From NCBI RefSeq assembly GCF_008271695.1, contig NZ_VKKY01000003.1:1364001-1428000 (forward strand): DNA of 64,000 nucleotides, written 5' to 3'. This DNA comes from Rufibacter hautae. Lineage in GTDB: Bacteria > Bacteroidota > Bacteroidia > Cytophagales > Hymenobacteraceae. Shown here piece after piece: positions 9,413 through 17,666 of this stretch. The position numbers were made by a program, and so were the translations under genes. The notes below the pieces were generated by a model. The model was given only the letters and a program-made list of their open reading frames with translations, did no database searches and was not told where the DNA came from. Positions within the stretch are counted from its first letter, which is position 1. The number at the start of each line of letters is the position of its first letter.

Positions 9413-10090
9413 ATGAAACCCTCCTCTGTCATTTGGTTCTGTTTGCTTTCGGCTTGGATCGTTTCCTCCTGCGCGGTGCAGAAGCCGGTGCATTGGTCCT
9501 TGAGTTCGACTGCCTTGGTCGGGGGCCATGCGACCACAGTGCTGGGCAACCCTAGAACGATTATCGGTAAGGAAGGAGAGCAGGTGATGGCTTTTGACGG
9601 GGTAGATGATGGGTTGTTAGTGGACCACAATCCTTTGGCAGGGGCAGAGGAATTTACTATTGAAGTGGTCTTTAAACCAAACGCAGCGTGGCCAGCCAAT
9701 GTGGAGCAGCGTTTCCTGCATCTGGAGGATATGGATTCTGGGCAGCGACGCATCTTGCTGGAACTCCGGCTGAACAGCCGCAATCAGTGGTATGCCGATT
9801 TTTTCCTGCGCCACGAAAAAGCGGCTCTTACCCTCATTGATTCCACCAAAACACACCCGGTAGGCGAGTGGGCCACCATGACCCTGACCTACAAAGACAA
9901 ACAACTCAAAGGCTACGTGAACGGTCAACTGGAACTCTCCGGCGAGATTGAGTACCTGCCTATTCCTGCTTCGGCCAACGTCTCCATCGGGACCCGCATG
10001 GACAAACGCTCTTGGTTTAACGGGGAAATCCAAAGCGTCAGGTTCTGGAAAACAGCCTTGCAGCCTAAGAAATATTCTAATAACCTGTAG
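9413..10090 (+). CDS. LamG-like (concanavalin A jelly-roll) lipoprotein
   Basis: 225 residues. The N-terminus MKPSSVIWFCLLSAWIVSSC ends in a lipobox cysteine, so it is a predicted lipoprotein. The rest is a single laminin-G-like jelly-roll domain: FDGVDDGLLV, FTIEVVFKPN, WATMTLTYKD, GYVNGQLELSG and FNGEIQSVRFW are typical strands of the LamG_3 type. Such domains bind carbohydrate or act as accessory modules next to polysaccharide-degrading enzymes. No catalytic motif is seen. Position after the acetylesterase suggests a cell-surface glycan-binding role, as an inference. Confidence 0.75.
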   Translation: MKPSSVIWFCLLSAWIVSSCAVQKPVHWSLSSTALVGGHATTVLGNPRTIIGKEGEQVMAFDGVDDGLLVDHNPLAGAEEFTIEVVFKPNAAWPANVEQRFLHLEDMDSGQRRILLELRLNSRNQWYADFFLRHEKAALTLIDSTKTHPVGEWATMTLTYKDKQLKGYVNGQLELSGEIEYLPIPASANVSIGTRMDKRSWFNGEIQSVRFWKTALQPKKYSNNL

Positions 10091-10294
10091 GCTGTCTGCC
10101 GCAGCGTTCCGGTGTTTTGGGCTTGTTTTGGTGAAAATAGACTTAGATTGAAATTCAGAACCGCTCCTTCTAAGGCTTTCTCCTCACTGCAGTTACAAAC
10201 TACAAGTCATTTGGTTCCAAGTTGAAAACATGAGCTAAGTTCTATATTGCATTTGCTTTAAAGACGAATCCTTCCCTGCTTTTGGTAGAAAAAA

Positions 10295-10324
10295 TTCCCC
10301 TCCTTGGAGAGGTAGGGGTGGGTT
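10295..10324. repeat. GC-rich intergenic palindrome (CCCCTCCTTGGAG/GGTAGGGG)
   Basis: An imperfect palindrome that resembles the inverted pair at 24136-24166 and 24281-24309 in layout (C-run, TTGGA or TTTGAA, G-run, TAGGGG). It looks like one member of a dispersed intergenic family, judged only from this window. Confidence 0.45.
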
Positions 10325-10366
10325 CACTTCCTCAGACGAACAAACTCCTCCAACCGGTTAGAAAAA

Positions 10367-10416
10367 GAAAGGTGTTTTGAAGCTGATTTATCCAAAACAA
10401 CTCCAAAACACCTTTC
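10367..10416. terminator. Bidirectional terminator hairpin between LamG gene and fbp
   Basis: A perfect 13-bp stem (GAAAGGTGTTTTG at 10367-10379 with its complement at 10404-10416). It is placed between two converging genes, ending 23 bp beyond the fbp stop codon. Confidence 0.6.
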
Positions 10417-10438
10417 TACTTTGTGCCTCTCAATAGCC

Positions 10439-11428
10439 TTACAGGGTCATGTATTTGCGCACCTTCTCAATCATCTCAGAAGAGCCAATCACCAGGGGGC
10501 AGCGCTCATGGAGGGCTACGGGCGTTTTGTCCAGGATGCGTTCAATTCCGTCGGTGGCCTGGCCGCCGGCTTGCTCGGCAATGAAAGCCAAGGGGTTGCA
10601 CTCGTACAAAAGTCTCAGTTTGCCGGTCTTGTTTTTGTCCGAGGCGGGGTAGAAGTAGATGCCGCCTTTGAGCAGGTTACGGTGGAAATCGGCCACGAGC
10701 GACCCGATGTAGCGGGAAGAGTATTTCTGCTCACGGCAGAATGCCAGGTAGTTCTGAATACCCAGCGGGAAGTTGCTTACATTGGCCTCGTTGCAGGAGT
10801 ATTGGCGGCCTTTATCAGGAATTTTGATGTCTGGGTGCGAGAGGAAAAACTCGCCCAGCGAGGGTTCATAGGTAAAGCCGTTTACGCCGCAGCCCGTAGT
10901 GTAGACCAGCATGGTGGAGGCCCCGTACAGAATGTAGCCCGCGGCCACCTGCTGCGTGCCTTTCTGCAGACAATCCTCCAGGGTGCCGTCCTGGCCGCCA
11001 TCGGTGAGGCGCCGGTAAATCCCAAAGATGGTGCCCACGGGAATGTTCACGTCAATGTTGGAAGATCCGTCCAATGGGTCCATGGCCACAATGTATTTGG
11101 CATTGGCGTTGCCGGTATGGATGAGGTCCTCGTCTTCCTCAGAAACAATGGTACACACCTCGCCGCCATTGCGCAACGCCCTGATGAACCTGATGTTGGC
11201 AATCACATCCAACTTCTGCTGGTCCTCGCCCTGCACGTTCTGCGTCCCGATGGTGCCCACCGTGTCCTGGTCGGCGCGGCTGATTTCCCGGCTCACGATT
11301 TTGGCGGCCAACGCGATGTCGCGGAGCAGTTGTGACAACTCACCGGAGGCAAACGGAAAGTCTTCCTGCTTGCGCATGATAAACCGGTCCAGGGTAGTGC
11401 CTACGGGCAGGGCTAATGCATCATTCAT
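10439..11428 (-). CDS. fbp: Class I fructose-1,6-bisphosphatase
   Basis: 329 residues, the normal length for class I FBPase. It hydrolyses fructose-1,6-bisphosphate to fructose-6-phosphate in gluconeogenesis. Metal- and substrate-binding motifs are intact: SEEDED near residue 100, [20 protein letters not shown] (the DPLDGSSN signature) and the C-terminal [16 protein letters not shown]. It is cytoplasmic and monocistronic, 169 bp from the end of uxaA. Its position beside uronate metabolism genes fits growth on sugar acids, which enter through KDG and require gluconeogenesis for hexose phosphates. Confidence 0.95.
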   Translation of the reverse strand: MNDALALPVGTTLDRFIMRKQEDFPFASGELSQLLRDIALAAKIVSREISRADQDTVGTIGTQNVQGEDQQKLDVIANIRFIRALRNGGEVCTIVSEEDEDLIHTGNANAKYIVAMDPLDGSSNIDVNIPVGTIFGIYRRLTDGGQDGTLEDCLQKGTQQVAAGYILYGASTMLVYTTGCGVNGFTYEPSLGEFFLSHPDIKIPDKGRQYSCNEANVSNFPLGIQNYLAFCREQKYSSRYIGSLVADFHRNLLKGGIYFYPASDKNKTGKLRLLYECNPLAFIAEQAGGQATDGIERILDKTPVALHERCPLVIGSSEMIEKVRKYMTL

Positions 11429-11597
11429 ACGGTAAGGTGTTATGAATAAGTGAACTGAATAGATAGACTGAGGAAATGTATCGGAAATAAAAGGGCCCTG
11501 TACCTCTATTCAGATGTATGGCATATAACTGAAGCGGAGGGCCAGGGCCTTATTTTGGTTTACCTTCTGGGCTGGTTTACGCCAGCCTTAGGTCATT

Positions 11598-13244
11598 TTA
11601 CAAAGACACCCCACGTTTCCATGGAATGAAGTCGTCTTGCTGCAGGATTTTCTCTTTGGTCTCGATTCTTCCGCTGGCCACCTCAATGATGAAATCCAGC
11701 ACGTCCTCGCCCATCTGCTCAATGGTTTTCTCCCCTGAGATCACCGCGCCGGTATCAATATCGATGATATCAGGCATGCGCTGGGCCAGTTTGGTGTTGG
11801 AGGAGATTTTGATCACCGGGGCAATGGGGTTGCCGGTGGGCGTACCCAGACCCGTGGTGAACAGCACAATGTTGGTGCCCGCGCCCACCAGCGCCGTGGT
11901 GCATTCCACGTCGTTACCCGGGGTGCAGAGCAGGTTCAGGCCAGGTTTGGTCGCGTACTCAGGATAGTCCAGCACGTCCACAATAGGGGAGGTACCGCCT
12001 TTCTTGGCCGCGCCCGCCGACTTGATGGCATCGGTGATCAAGCCGTCGCGGATGTTGCCCGGGCTGGGGTTCATGTCAAAACCAGAACCTACCGCCTCGG
12101 CCGAGGCCGCATAAGCCCGCATCAACGAGGCAAACCGCTCGGCGGCTTCGTTAGACTCGCAGCGGTTGATCAATTCCTGCTCCACGCCGCATAACTCAGG
12201 GAACTCAGAAAGAACCGTTTTGCCGCCTAGGGCTACCAGAATATCAGAGGTATGGCCGATGGCCGGGTTCGCGGAGATGCCAGAGAAACCATCAGAGCCG
12301 CCGCACTCCAACCCGATGGAGAGTTTACTCAACGGAGCCGGTTGTCTTTTCAGTTTGTCGGCTTCAATCAGGGCCAGGAACGTCTGCCGGATGGCTTTGG
12401 ACATCATTTCTTCCTCGGTGCCTTCTTTCTGCTGCTCCAGCACAATGACCGGTTTAGAGAAATTAGGGTTCAGAGCATTGATCTTGTTTTCCAGGATGCT
12501 CACCTGCGCGTTCTGGCAACCCAGGCTAAGCACAGTGGCGCCCGCCACGTTGGGGTGGTGGATGTAGTCGGCCAAAAGGGCGCAGAGCATATCAGAGTCT
12601 TGCCGCGTGCCGCCACAGCCGCCCTCGTGGGTGAGGAACTTGATGCCGTCTATGTTTTCAAAGATACGGCGCTGGGCCGGAGCAGCCGTTTTCTGCAAGG
12701 TAAGCGTTTCAATGGCCTGCGTGTTGCCCGACTGGTACATCTCCACCATCTGCTGCACGTAGGATTTGTAGACATCGCGCTGCCCAAAGCCCAGTTCATC
12801 CAGGAACGCCTGTTTGATGATGTCCACGTTGCGGTTCTCGCAGAACACCAGCGGAATCACGAGCCAGTAATTGCCGGTGCCCACCTGCCCGTCCGGACGG
12901 TGGTAGCCCATGAAGGTTCGATTGGCCCACTTGGAGACATCAGGTGCCTGCCAGCCAATGGTTTTGGTCTTGCCAGTGAAGCCGTTCACTTGGTGCTTCA
13001 CGTTGGCGGTGGTGAGCACACCTCCCGCCGGAATATCATACACTGCCTTGCCTACCAGAGACCCGTACATCAGGATCTCCTGCCCGGCGGCCAGAGGCTG
13101 CTGAGCGAACTTGTGTTTGGCCTGAACATCGTCTACCAGGACAATCTGCGCGCCCTCGTATTCCACGACATCGCCTTTCCTTAAATCCGTCAGTGCTACC
13201 AGCACATTGTCGCTCGGATTGATTTTTAAAATTCTATGTAACAT
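11598..13244 (-). CDS. uxaA: Altronate dehydratase, full-length UxaA
   Basis: 548 residues from the ATG at 13244 (MLHRILKINPSDNVLVAL). A longer frame to 13280 exists, but its first 12 codons are the LacI-type operator, so I reject it. The N-terminal 90 residues are a SAF domain (GDVVEYEGAQIVL...AAGQEILMYGSLVGKA). The C-terminal domain has the characteristic HEGGCGGTRQD and GLECGGSDGFSGISANP motifs with iron-binding cysteines. The enzyme dehydrates D-altronate to 2-keto-3-deoxygluconate in D-galacturonate breakdown. Bacteroidota encode both domains in one chain, as here. Other steps (UxaB, UxaC, KdgK) are not in the window. Confidence 0.95.
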   Translation of the reverse strand: MLHRILKINPSDNVLVALTDLRKGDVVEYEGAQIVLVDDVQAKHKFAQQPLAAGQEILMYGSLVGKAVYDIPAGGVLTTANVKHQVNGFTGKTKTIGWQAPDVSKWANRTFMGYHRPDGQVGTGNYWLVIPLVFCENRNVDIIKQAFLDELGFGQRDVYKSYVQQMVEMYQSGNTQAIETLTLQKTAAPAQRRIFENIDGIKFLTHEGGCGGTRQDSDMLCALLADYIHHPNVAGATVLSLGCQNAQVSILENKINALNPNFSKPVIVLEQQKEGTEEEMMSKAIRQTFLALIEADKLKRQPAPLSKLSIGLECGGSDGFSGISANPAIGHTSDILVALGGKTVLSEFPELCGVEQELINRCESNEAAERFASLMRAYAASAEAVGSGFDMNPSPGNIRDGLITDAIKSAGAAKKGGTSPIVDVLDYPEYATKPGLNLLCTPGNDVECTTALVGAGTNIVLFTTGLGTPTGNPIAPVIKISSNTKLAQRMPDIIDIDTGAVISGEKTIEQMGEDVLDFIIEVASGRIETKEKILQQDDFIPWKRGVSL

Positions 13245-13261
13245 ATCTCTGATCGGTAGAA

Positions 13262-13279
13262 TGTGCAATCGATTGCGCA
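13262..13279. promoter_or_regulatory. LacI-family operator upstream of uxaA, copy 2
   Basis: TGTGCAATCGATTGCGCA is an 18-bp inverted repeat with one mismatch pair and a central CG, matching LacI/GalR-type operators. It is 18 bp before the uxaA ATG, a position where a repressor would block transcription or the promoter's downstream edge. It shares 17 consecutive bases with the site at 7769-7786. Confidence 0.75.
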
Positions 13280-13505
13280 AGATATCAATAATTGTGAAAC
13301 ATTGAAATATTCTGAAACATTTATTCTTAAAAATTAAAGATTTAGAATGCTAAAGGAAGAAAAGTGGCAGTCGTTTCCATTTTCGGAAAAAAGAAAGCCT
13401 TGCTGTCACTGAAAATAGAGGTTATCATTAGCTTTCTCCCAAGGTTCTTTGCGCATTAGTAGGGCAGTGACTTAGCGGGCTAACCTATTTGCACGCTAAA
13501 AAATT

Positions 13506-13561
13506 CCGGGTCTCTGGTTTAGGGCGGTTTTCATGAAAAAAGCCCCGAAACAGAGACCCGG
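13506..13561 (-). terminator. Terminator after the Gfo/Idh/MocA gene
   Basis: Long imperfect hairpin: CCGGGTCTCTG at 13506-13516 pairs with its complement at 13551-13561, and inner AGGGC pairs with GCCCC. The loop holds the TTTTCATGAAAA core of the dispersed palindrome family. It lies 31 bp after the minus-strand stop at 13592; the gap 13281-13505 has no other feature. Confidence 0.65.
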
Positions 13562-13591
13562 AGAAACAGGCTTTTCTAAAACAATGACGGA

Positions 13592-14581
13592 TTACCGGCC
13601 CACGATCTGGTCCATGACCCAGGCGGTACGCGCCGCTGACTCGCCGGTGCTGGGGCATTGTCCCTGGCCGTTGAGTTCTTCCACAATGGTCTGGATGAAG
13701 GGTTGCTGCACGTGCGGCGGCGGCGGAAGAAAGAATTCCTCCTTTCCCTTCTCGGTTTGCAGTTGAATGGGCTCCAAAGCGAAGGACGGAAACGTAATAC
13801 GGCCTTTGCTCCCGATGAGCTCGATCTCGTCTTTGAACTGACCAGGTGCCACGGTAAAGCACCAGATGCCGGTGCCCAGCACCCCATTCTGGAACCGAAA
13901 TTGCCCGGTCACAATATCCTCGGCGGGGTAGAGACCGGCCTGGTTCGCGGTTTGCCCTGAGGCGGCGGTGATAGGCCCAAGGAGGTAGTCCAGGTAGTCT
14001 AACTGGTGCGACGCCAAGTCAAAGAAAAGACCACCACCGGAGAGCTCGGGCTGCACGCGCCAAGGCAGGTTGTGCTGATCCAGGTTATCCTGCACCGGAT
14101 GGAAGAGCCGGATGTTGACGAACTTCACCTCACCGATGGCGCCGCCCTCCACGAGTTCTTTCACCTTGAGAAACGAGGGCAACCTACGGCGGTAATAGGC
14201 CACATACAAAGGAACGTTGGCTTTCTGGCAGGCGGCTACCATCTCTTGGCATTGCGCGTAGTTTATGGCCATGGGTTTCTCCACGTACACGGGCTTGCCT
14301 GCTGCGGCAACCTGCAGCGTGTACTCTTTATGGGAACCGGGTGGCGTAGCGATGTAAACGGCATCTACCTCGGGGTCCTGGATCAAGGCCTGGGCATCGT
14401 CATACCATTTGGGCACTCCGTGTCTACGGGCATAGTCCTGGGCTTTCTCGCCGTTGCGCCGCATTACCGCTACTAGTTTGGAGTTGGGTACTTTCTGGAA
14501 GCCCGGTCCGCTTTTCACCTCGGTGACATCGCCGCAGCCAATAATGCCCCACCGGATGGTTTTTGTAGTTTCTTCTGCCAT
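13592..14581 (-). CDS. Gfo/Idh/MocA family NAD(P)-dependent oxidoreductase
   Basis: 329 residues. The N-terminal Rossmann motif is RWGIIGCGDVTEVKSGPGF, followed by VDAVYIATPPGSHKEY and the catalytic region YVEKPMAINYAQC with the conserved EKP lysine. The C-terminal alpha/beta domain includes GGGLFFDLASHQLDYLDYLLG. Members oxidise or reduce sugars, inositols or sugar acids; the substrate cannot be read from sequence. No signal peptide is present, unlike the exported members of this family. It is upstream of uxaA on the same strand but separated by a terminator and operator, so it is probably an independent unit, though functionally it may belong to carbohydrate catabolism. Confidence 0.88.
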   Translation of the reverse strand: MAEETTKTIRWGIIGCGDVTEVKSGPGFQKVPNSKLVAVMRRNGEKAQDYARRHGVPKWYDDAQALIQDPEVDAVYIATPPGSHKEYTLQVAAAGKPVYVEKPMAINYAQCQEMVAACQKANVPLYVAYYRRRLPSFLKVKELVEGGAIGEVKFVNIRLFHPVQDNLDQHNLPWRVQPELSGGGLFFDLASHQLDYLDYLLGPITAASGQTANQAGLYPAEDIVTGQFRFQNGVLGTGIWCFTVAPGQFKDEIELIGSKGRITFPSFALEPIQLQTEKGKEEFFLPPPPHVQQPFIQTIVEELNGQGQCPSTGESAARTAWVMDQIVGR

Positions 14582-14687
14582 AGTGCATCTTAACGGCCTG
14601 TGAATACCGCTGCTTAAATGTAGGAGGCTTCGGCGGTAAAATGGAAGAAGAATTTTTCTTTCAGGAAGAAAGTGAAAAGAAACGATG

Positions 14688-14723
14688 GTTTTAAGCCTGA
14701 TTCTGAAAAAGCAGGCCCAAAAC
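14688..14723. repeat. Dispersed TTTTCTGAAAA palindrome copy
   Basis: Outer arms GTTTTAAGCCTG and CAGGCCCAAAAC around ATTCTGAAAAA. It lies 31 bp after the HD-protein stop codon on the minus strand and could terminate the sigma-factor operon. Confidence 0.55.
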
Positions 14724-14753
14724 GCCTGCCATAATTTAGTGCAAAGGTTAACC

Positions 14754-15383
14754 TTAAGTACTCAGCAACTGTAACTCTTTCTCCAGGTTATGGCGGGCTT
14801 GCCCTTCCAAATTCGCTTTAAAGGGAGCTGTTTGAAAGATACTATCTTTGTCAAGGAAATGCCGAAGCACTTTTTGGCGACCCTTGTTATACAGGAAATC
14901 TGGGTAGAGGCTGTATTCTTTCCTGATTTGTTGGCTGTACTGCAGGTAAGCGTCCCAGGAAGCACCTAAAATAGCTAAGTCAAAATCCAGCAAATAGTCA
15001 ACATCAGGGTTACCGTGGGACTCATGTGTTTTGGTGGCTAAGATCATCTCTACCACGATATCAGCCTCAGCCAGAGAAAGGCCTAGTTCCTGAAGCCGGG
15101 CAAAAGCCAGTTGGGCACTTTTTTCCTCGTTGTCTGACCGGGTGGAACGGTACACGGCATCGTGGTAGAAGATGGCAAACCTCACCAGATGCGGGGAGCC
15201 GAGGGCCGATTGGTGCTCCTCAGCGAACCGTAGCATGGTCTCAATGTGCAGAAGGTTGTGGTAGTGTCTTGACTTCCCCGCGTACGCTTTTTCCAGCTCT
15301 TTCCATAACCCTGTGATCAAGGCCTGATCTGAAGTGTAGCGGGAAGCAAGTTGCTGCCAAGCATGAGAAAGGTAGTTTTCCAT
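14754..15383 (-). CDS. Predicted HD-superfamily metal-dependent hydrolase
   Basis: 209 residues. The motif RHYHNLLHIETML near residue 40 and IFYHDAVYR near 70 supply the histidines and aspartate of the HD metal site, followed by MILATKTHE and LLDFDLAILG. This pattern matches the small family of 'predicted metal-dependent HD superfamily phosphohydrolases' of about 200 residues whose substrate is unknown. It follows the anti-sigma factor gene by only 18 bp and probably is the third gene of the sigma operon. No signal peptide or membrane helix. Confidence 0.8.
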   Translation of the reverse strand: MENYLSHAWQQLASRYTSDQALITGLWKELEKAYAGKSRHYHNLLHIETMLRFAEEHQSALGSPHLVRFAIFYHDAVYRSTRSDNEEKSAQLAFARLQELGLSLAEADIVVEMILATKTHESHGNPDVDYLLDFDLAILGASWDAYLQYSQQIRKEYSLYPDFLYNKGRQKVLRHFLDKDSIFQTAPFKANLEGQARHNLEKELQLLST

Positions 15384-15401
15384 TTTGTGATTGATAAACG
15401 C

Positions 15402-16025
15402 TTACTCGGCCTTTCTCAGGATAACGTCTACCCGGTGATTAGAGGAGTTGACGGCCACTTCTTTGGCTGTAAAGTTTGGGTGCGAAACAAGGATAGTAAC
15501 TCTCTCGGTTTGTACATCCAGCACAAACTCGCCCGCACCGTCTGTATTGGTTTTGGTCACCGTTCCCACCACTTGGATGGTGGCTCCTGACACAGCCTTG
15601 CCCTCATGGTCTTCTATGTAGCCGGTTAGTCTCCAGTTGGTCTTTGTCTCTGCCGACTGGGTTTTGAAATGGTTGTGATTGGCGAAGTACTGGTGGTACA
15701 CCACTTCCCCGATGGCGAAGAGCAGTATTAACAGCACGGCCGCCGTTTGCCAGGCGGGCCATTGGAAAACCTTGCGTTGGCGTTTCTTCTGGGCCAACAG
15801 GTTTTTCAGGCGGCCACGGGTTTCCCGCACCGCCGATTTCACGCGGTAAGGCTGTGAAATGGACATGCCTTCCACCAGGTCAGAACACATCTCGCAGGAT
15901 AGCAGGTGCCGTTCCAACTGGTGGCTTTGGGGAGCGGATAGTTCCCCGGCTTGGTATTGCCGCAGCACCTCCAAGGAGGGGTGTTCCTGGGCGTCCCAGT
16001 CTTCGGGAAGGTTATTCCTGCTCAT
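15402..16025 (-). CDS. Anti-sigma factor with C-terminal carboxypeptidase-like regulatory domain
   Basis: 207 residues. The N-terminal cytoplasmic part has a zinc-finger-like anti-sigma motif (HPSLEVLRQYQAGEL...HQLERHLLSCEMCSDL; H-x3-C-x2-C). One membrane helix follows at about 83-103 (WQTAAVLLILLFAIGEVVY). The extracytoplasmic part is a CarboxypepD_reg-like beta sandwich (LTGYIEDHEGKAVSGATIQVVG...EFVLDV), which resembles the plug-proximal domain of TonB-dependent receptors. Its start overlaps the sigma gene by 14 bp, supporting translational coupling and a sigma/anti-sigma pair. Signal unknown. Confidence 0.85.
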   Translation of the reverse strand: MSRNNLPEDWDAQEHPSLEVLRQYQAGELSAPQSHQLERHLLSCEMCSDLVEGMSISQPYRVKSAVRETRGRLKNLLAQKKRQRKVFQWPAWQTAAVLLILLFAIGEVVYHQYFANHNHFKTQSAETKTNWRLTGYIEDHEGKAVSGATIQVVGTVTKTNTDGAGEFVLDVQTERVTILVSHPNFTAKEVAVNSSNHRVDVILRKAE

Positions 16026-16599
16026 AGTTTTTATCCATGTAGATTTTAAGGTTTCGTTTGCCGTTCTGGATGTGGCTTTTCACTTTGCCCATCTCCAGGC
16101 CGGTCAGCTCGGCCACTTCTTTGTAGCTTTTTTTCTCCAGGTAGAAGAGTTCCAGGCAGGCCCGCTGCTCGGGTCCCAGGGTGGTGAGGGCTTTGGACAG
16201 CAACTGCAGTTCCGGCTCGTGGTCCTGGTCGTCTGCCAGGTGCACGCTGGCTGCTTTCTCTACCAAAGGCAGCGTTTTTTCGTCAATCAGGTCGGCGCCT
16301 CGTTTTTTCTGGGTCCGGAGGTACATGAGGCAGTAGTTCTTGGTGAGCACGTGCAGCCAGCTTTTGAAGTTGGCGATCTCATGTTTGCGCAGCGCCAGAA
16401 TCAGCTGCTCAAAGATGTGCATGGTGGCGTCTTTGCTCTCGTCCTCGTTCTTCAGGTACTTGAGGCAAATCAGGTACACCATCTCCGTGTAACGCTCAAA
16501 CAACTGCCCCACCAACTCCACATCACCACTTTCCCGGTACTGCTGTATGAGTTCCAGGTCTTGCGGAGGCTTAGCGCGGGAGAATAGCTTTAGAAACAT
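16012..16599 (-). CDS. ECF-type RNA polymerase sigma-70 factor
   Basis: 195 residues. Region 2 is visible at about 25-90 (LFERYTEMVYLICLKYLKN, then MHIFEQLI and FKSWLHVLTKNYCLMYLR) and region 4 at about 130-185 (LGPEQRACLELFYLEKKSYKEVAELTGLEMGKVKSHIQNGKRNL, a helix-turn-helix that binds the -35 element). Short length and lack of region 3 define the extracytoplasmic-function class. The cognate anti-sigma factor overlaps its 3' end. Targets are not deducible; self-regulation from the 367-bp upstream gap is likely for this class. Confidence 0.93.
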   Translation of the reverse strand: MFLKLFSRAKPPQDLELIQQYRESGDVELVGQLFERYTEMVYLICLKYLKNEDESKDATMHIFEQLILALRKHEIANFKSWLHVLTKNYCLMYLRTQKKRGADLIDEKTLPLVEKAASVHLADDQDHEPELQLLSKALTTLGPEQRACLELFYLEKKSYKEVAELTGLEMGKVKSHIQNGKRNLKIYMDKNYEQE

Positions 16600-16966
16600 G
16601 CAGCGGGTCAGTAAGCGGGTATAAATAAAAGGATAATAACTAAATGTAATACATACCTGTGTTGGTCTTTTCTACTCTTTGGAGGTAAGATGCAGCGCCG
16701 GGCCAGAATCCATAAACCCTAATTGAATTTTTTCATTTCCGCCGGATGGTATTTACCGCTACCATTTGAAAGTGAGATGAGGCCTGATCAGCTGAGCTCA
16801 TTTTGGGCATGTTTTGCCTAAGGGAGGCCTGAAACAGGGGCAGGAAGGTAGGTGAGGAAGGGCTGAAAAGTAGGAGGTTACACTCCTTATTTGAAACAGC
16901 ATCCGTATTAATCCCTTTAGAATCAGGGTAACTCTTTTCGGTTGCCCCCTCGTAATTTAAAAGGTT
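16600..16966. other. Divergent promoter gap between sigma operon and YetF pair
   Basis: 367 bp without a supportable coding frame or hairpin. It should contain the promoters of both flanking transcription units. Confidence 0.55.
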
Positions 16967-17656
16967 ATGAAAAAAGAAGAAATCTATTTCCCAGACTGGC
17001 AACGGCTCCTCATCGGGAATACGCCTTGGGAATTCATGCTGGAGGTCCTTATCCGGACCATCGTGATATACCTTGCTTTGCTCATCGTCCTGCGCTTGAT
17101 GGGAAAACGCATGAACGCGCAGCTCACCATTTCTGAACTGGCGGTGATGGTCACTCTGGGCGGGATAGCCTCGGCGCCCATGCAGCTGCCAGACCGCGGA
17201 ATTTTACTCGGGATTGTGATCTTTATTTGCGCCCTGTTTTTCCAGCGGGGCATTAACCTGTGGGCTTTCCGAAATCGCCGAGTAGAAAAGATTACCCAAG
17301 GTCAGCTTTGCGTGGTATTGAAGGAGGGAGTGCTGGAAATTGGCTCCATGGAGCAGTCCCGCTTGTCAAAGGACCAGGTGTTTGCGGCCCTAAGAACCCA
17401 TAATATCCATCACTTAGGCCAGGTGAAGCGCTTGTACCTGGAGGCCTGTGGCCTGTTTAGTGTGGTGAAAGCGAAAGACCCTAAGCCCGGTCTGCCTATT
17501 TTCCCGGCCAAAGACAAGGAGTTGATGGACTCTCTTGATGTAGACCAGAAGTACCAGGCCTGTACCCGCTGCGGCACCCTGGCCCAAACAAATCAAACAC
17601 AGGGCCAACCTTGCCCCAATTGCTCCTGTGAAGAATGGATTTCGGCGGCCAAATAA
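16967..17656 (+). CDS. YetF/DUF421 membrane protein with C-terminal zinc ribbon, copy 1
   Basis: 229 residues. Three N-terminal membrane helices (about 25-45, 57-72, 78-95) are followed by the conserved cytoplasmic DUF421 domain (QGQLCVVLKEGVLEIGSMEQSRLSKDQVFAALR...GQVKRLYLEACGLFSVV). After residue 195 there is an extra C-terminal module, CTRCG...CPNCSCEEW, a four-cysteine zinc-ribbon-like motif that ordinary YetF proteins lack. The function of the family is not firmly established. The gene is 10 bp before a paralogue and surely co-transcribed with it. Confidence 0.85.
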   Translation: MKKEEIYFPDWQRLLIGNTPWEFMLEVLIRTIVIYLALLIVLRLMGKRMNAQLTISELAVMVTLGGIASAPMQLPDRGILLGIVIFICALFFQRGINLWAFRNRRVEKITQGQLCVVLKEGVLEIGSMEQSRLSKDQVFAALRTHNIHHLGQVKRLYLEACGLFSVVKAKDPKPGLPIFPAKDKELMDSLDVDQKYQACTRCGTLAQTNQTQGQPCPNCSCEEWISAAK

Positions 17657-17666
17657 GTAAAACATC

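Larger units (their letters stand above)
10091..10438. other. Convergent intergenic gap with repeat and terminator
   Basis: 348 bp between the LamG gene (plus) and fbp (minus). It contains an imperfect palindrome of the CCCC-TCCTTGGAG-AGGTAGGGG type at 10295-10324 and a terminator hairpin at 10367-10416. No coding frame. Confidence 0.65.

Noticed and set aside
10421-11335. 304-codon plus-strand frame over fbp
   Set aside because: Antisense shadow of the fructose-1,6-bisphosphatase gene, no domain content.
12252-13184. 310-codon plus-strand frame over uxaA
   Set aside because: It is the antisense shadow of the well-supported uxaA gene; its translation has no motif and reflects GC-rich codon structure of the opposite strand.
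13245-13280. N-terminal extension of UxaA by 12 residues
   Set aside because: The extra codons coincide with the LacI-type operator shared with 7769; UxaA proteins normally begin with the MLHRILKINPSDN-like segment.
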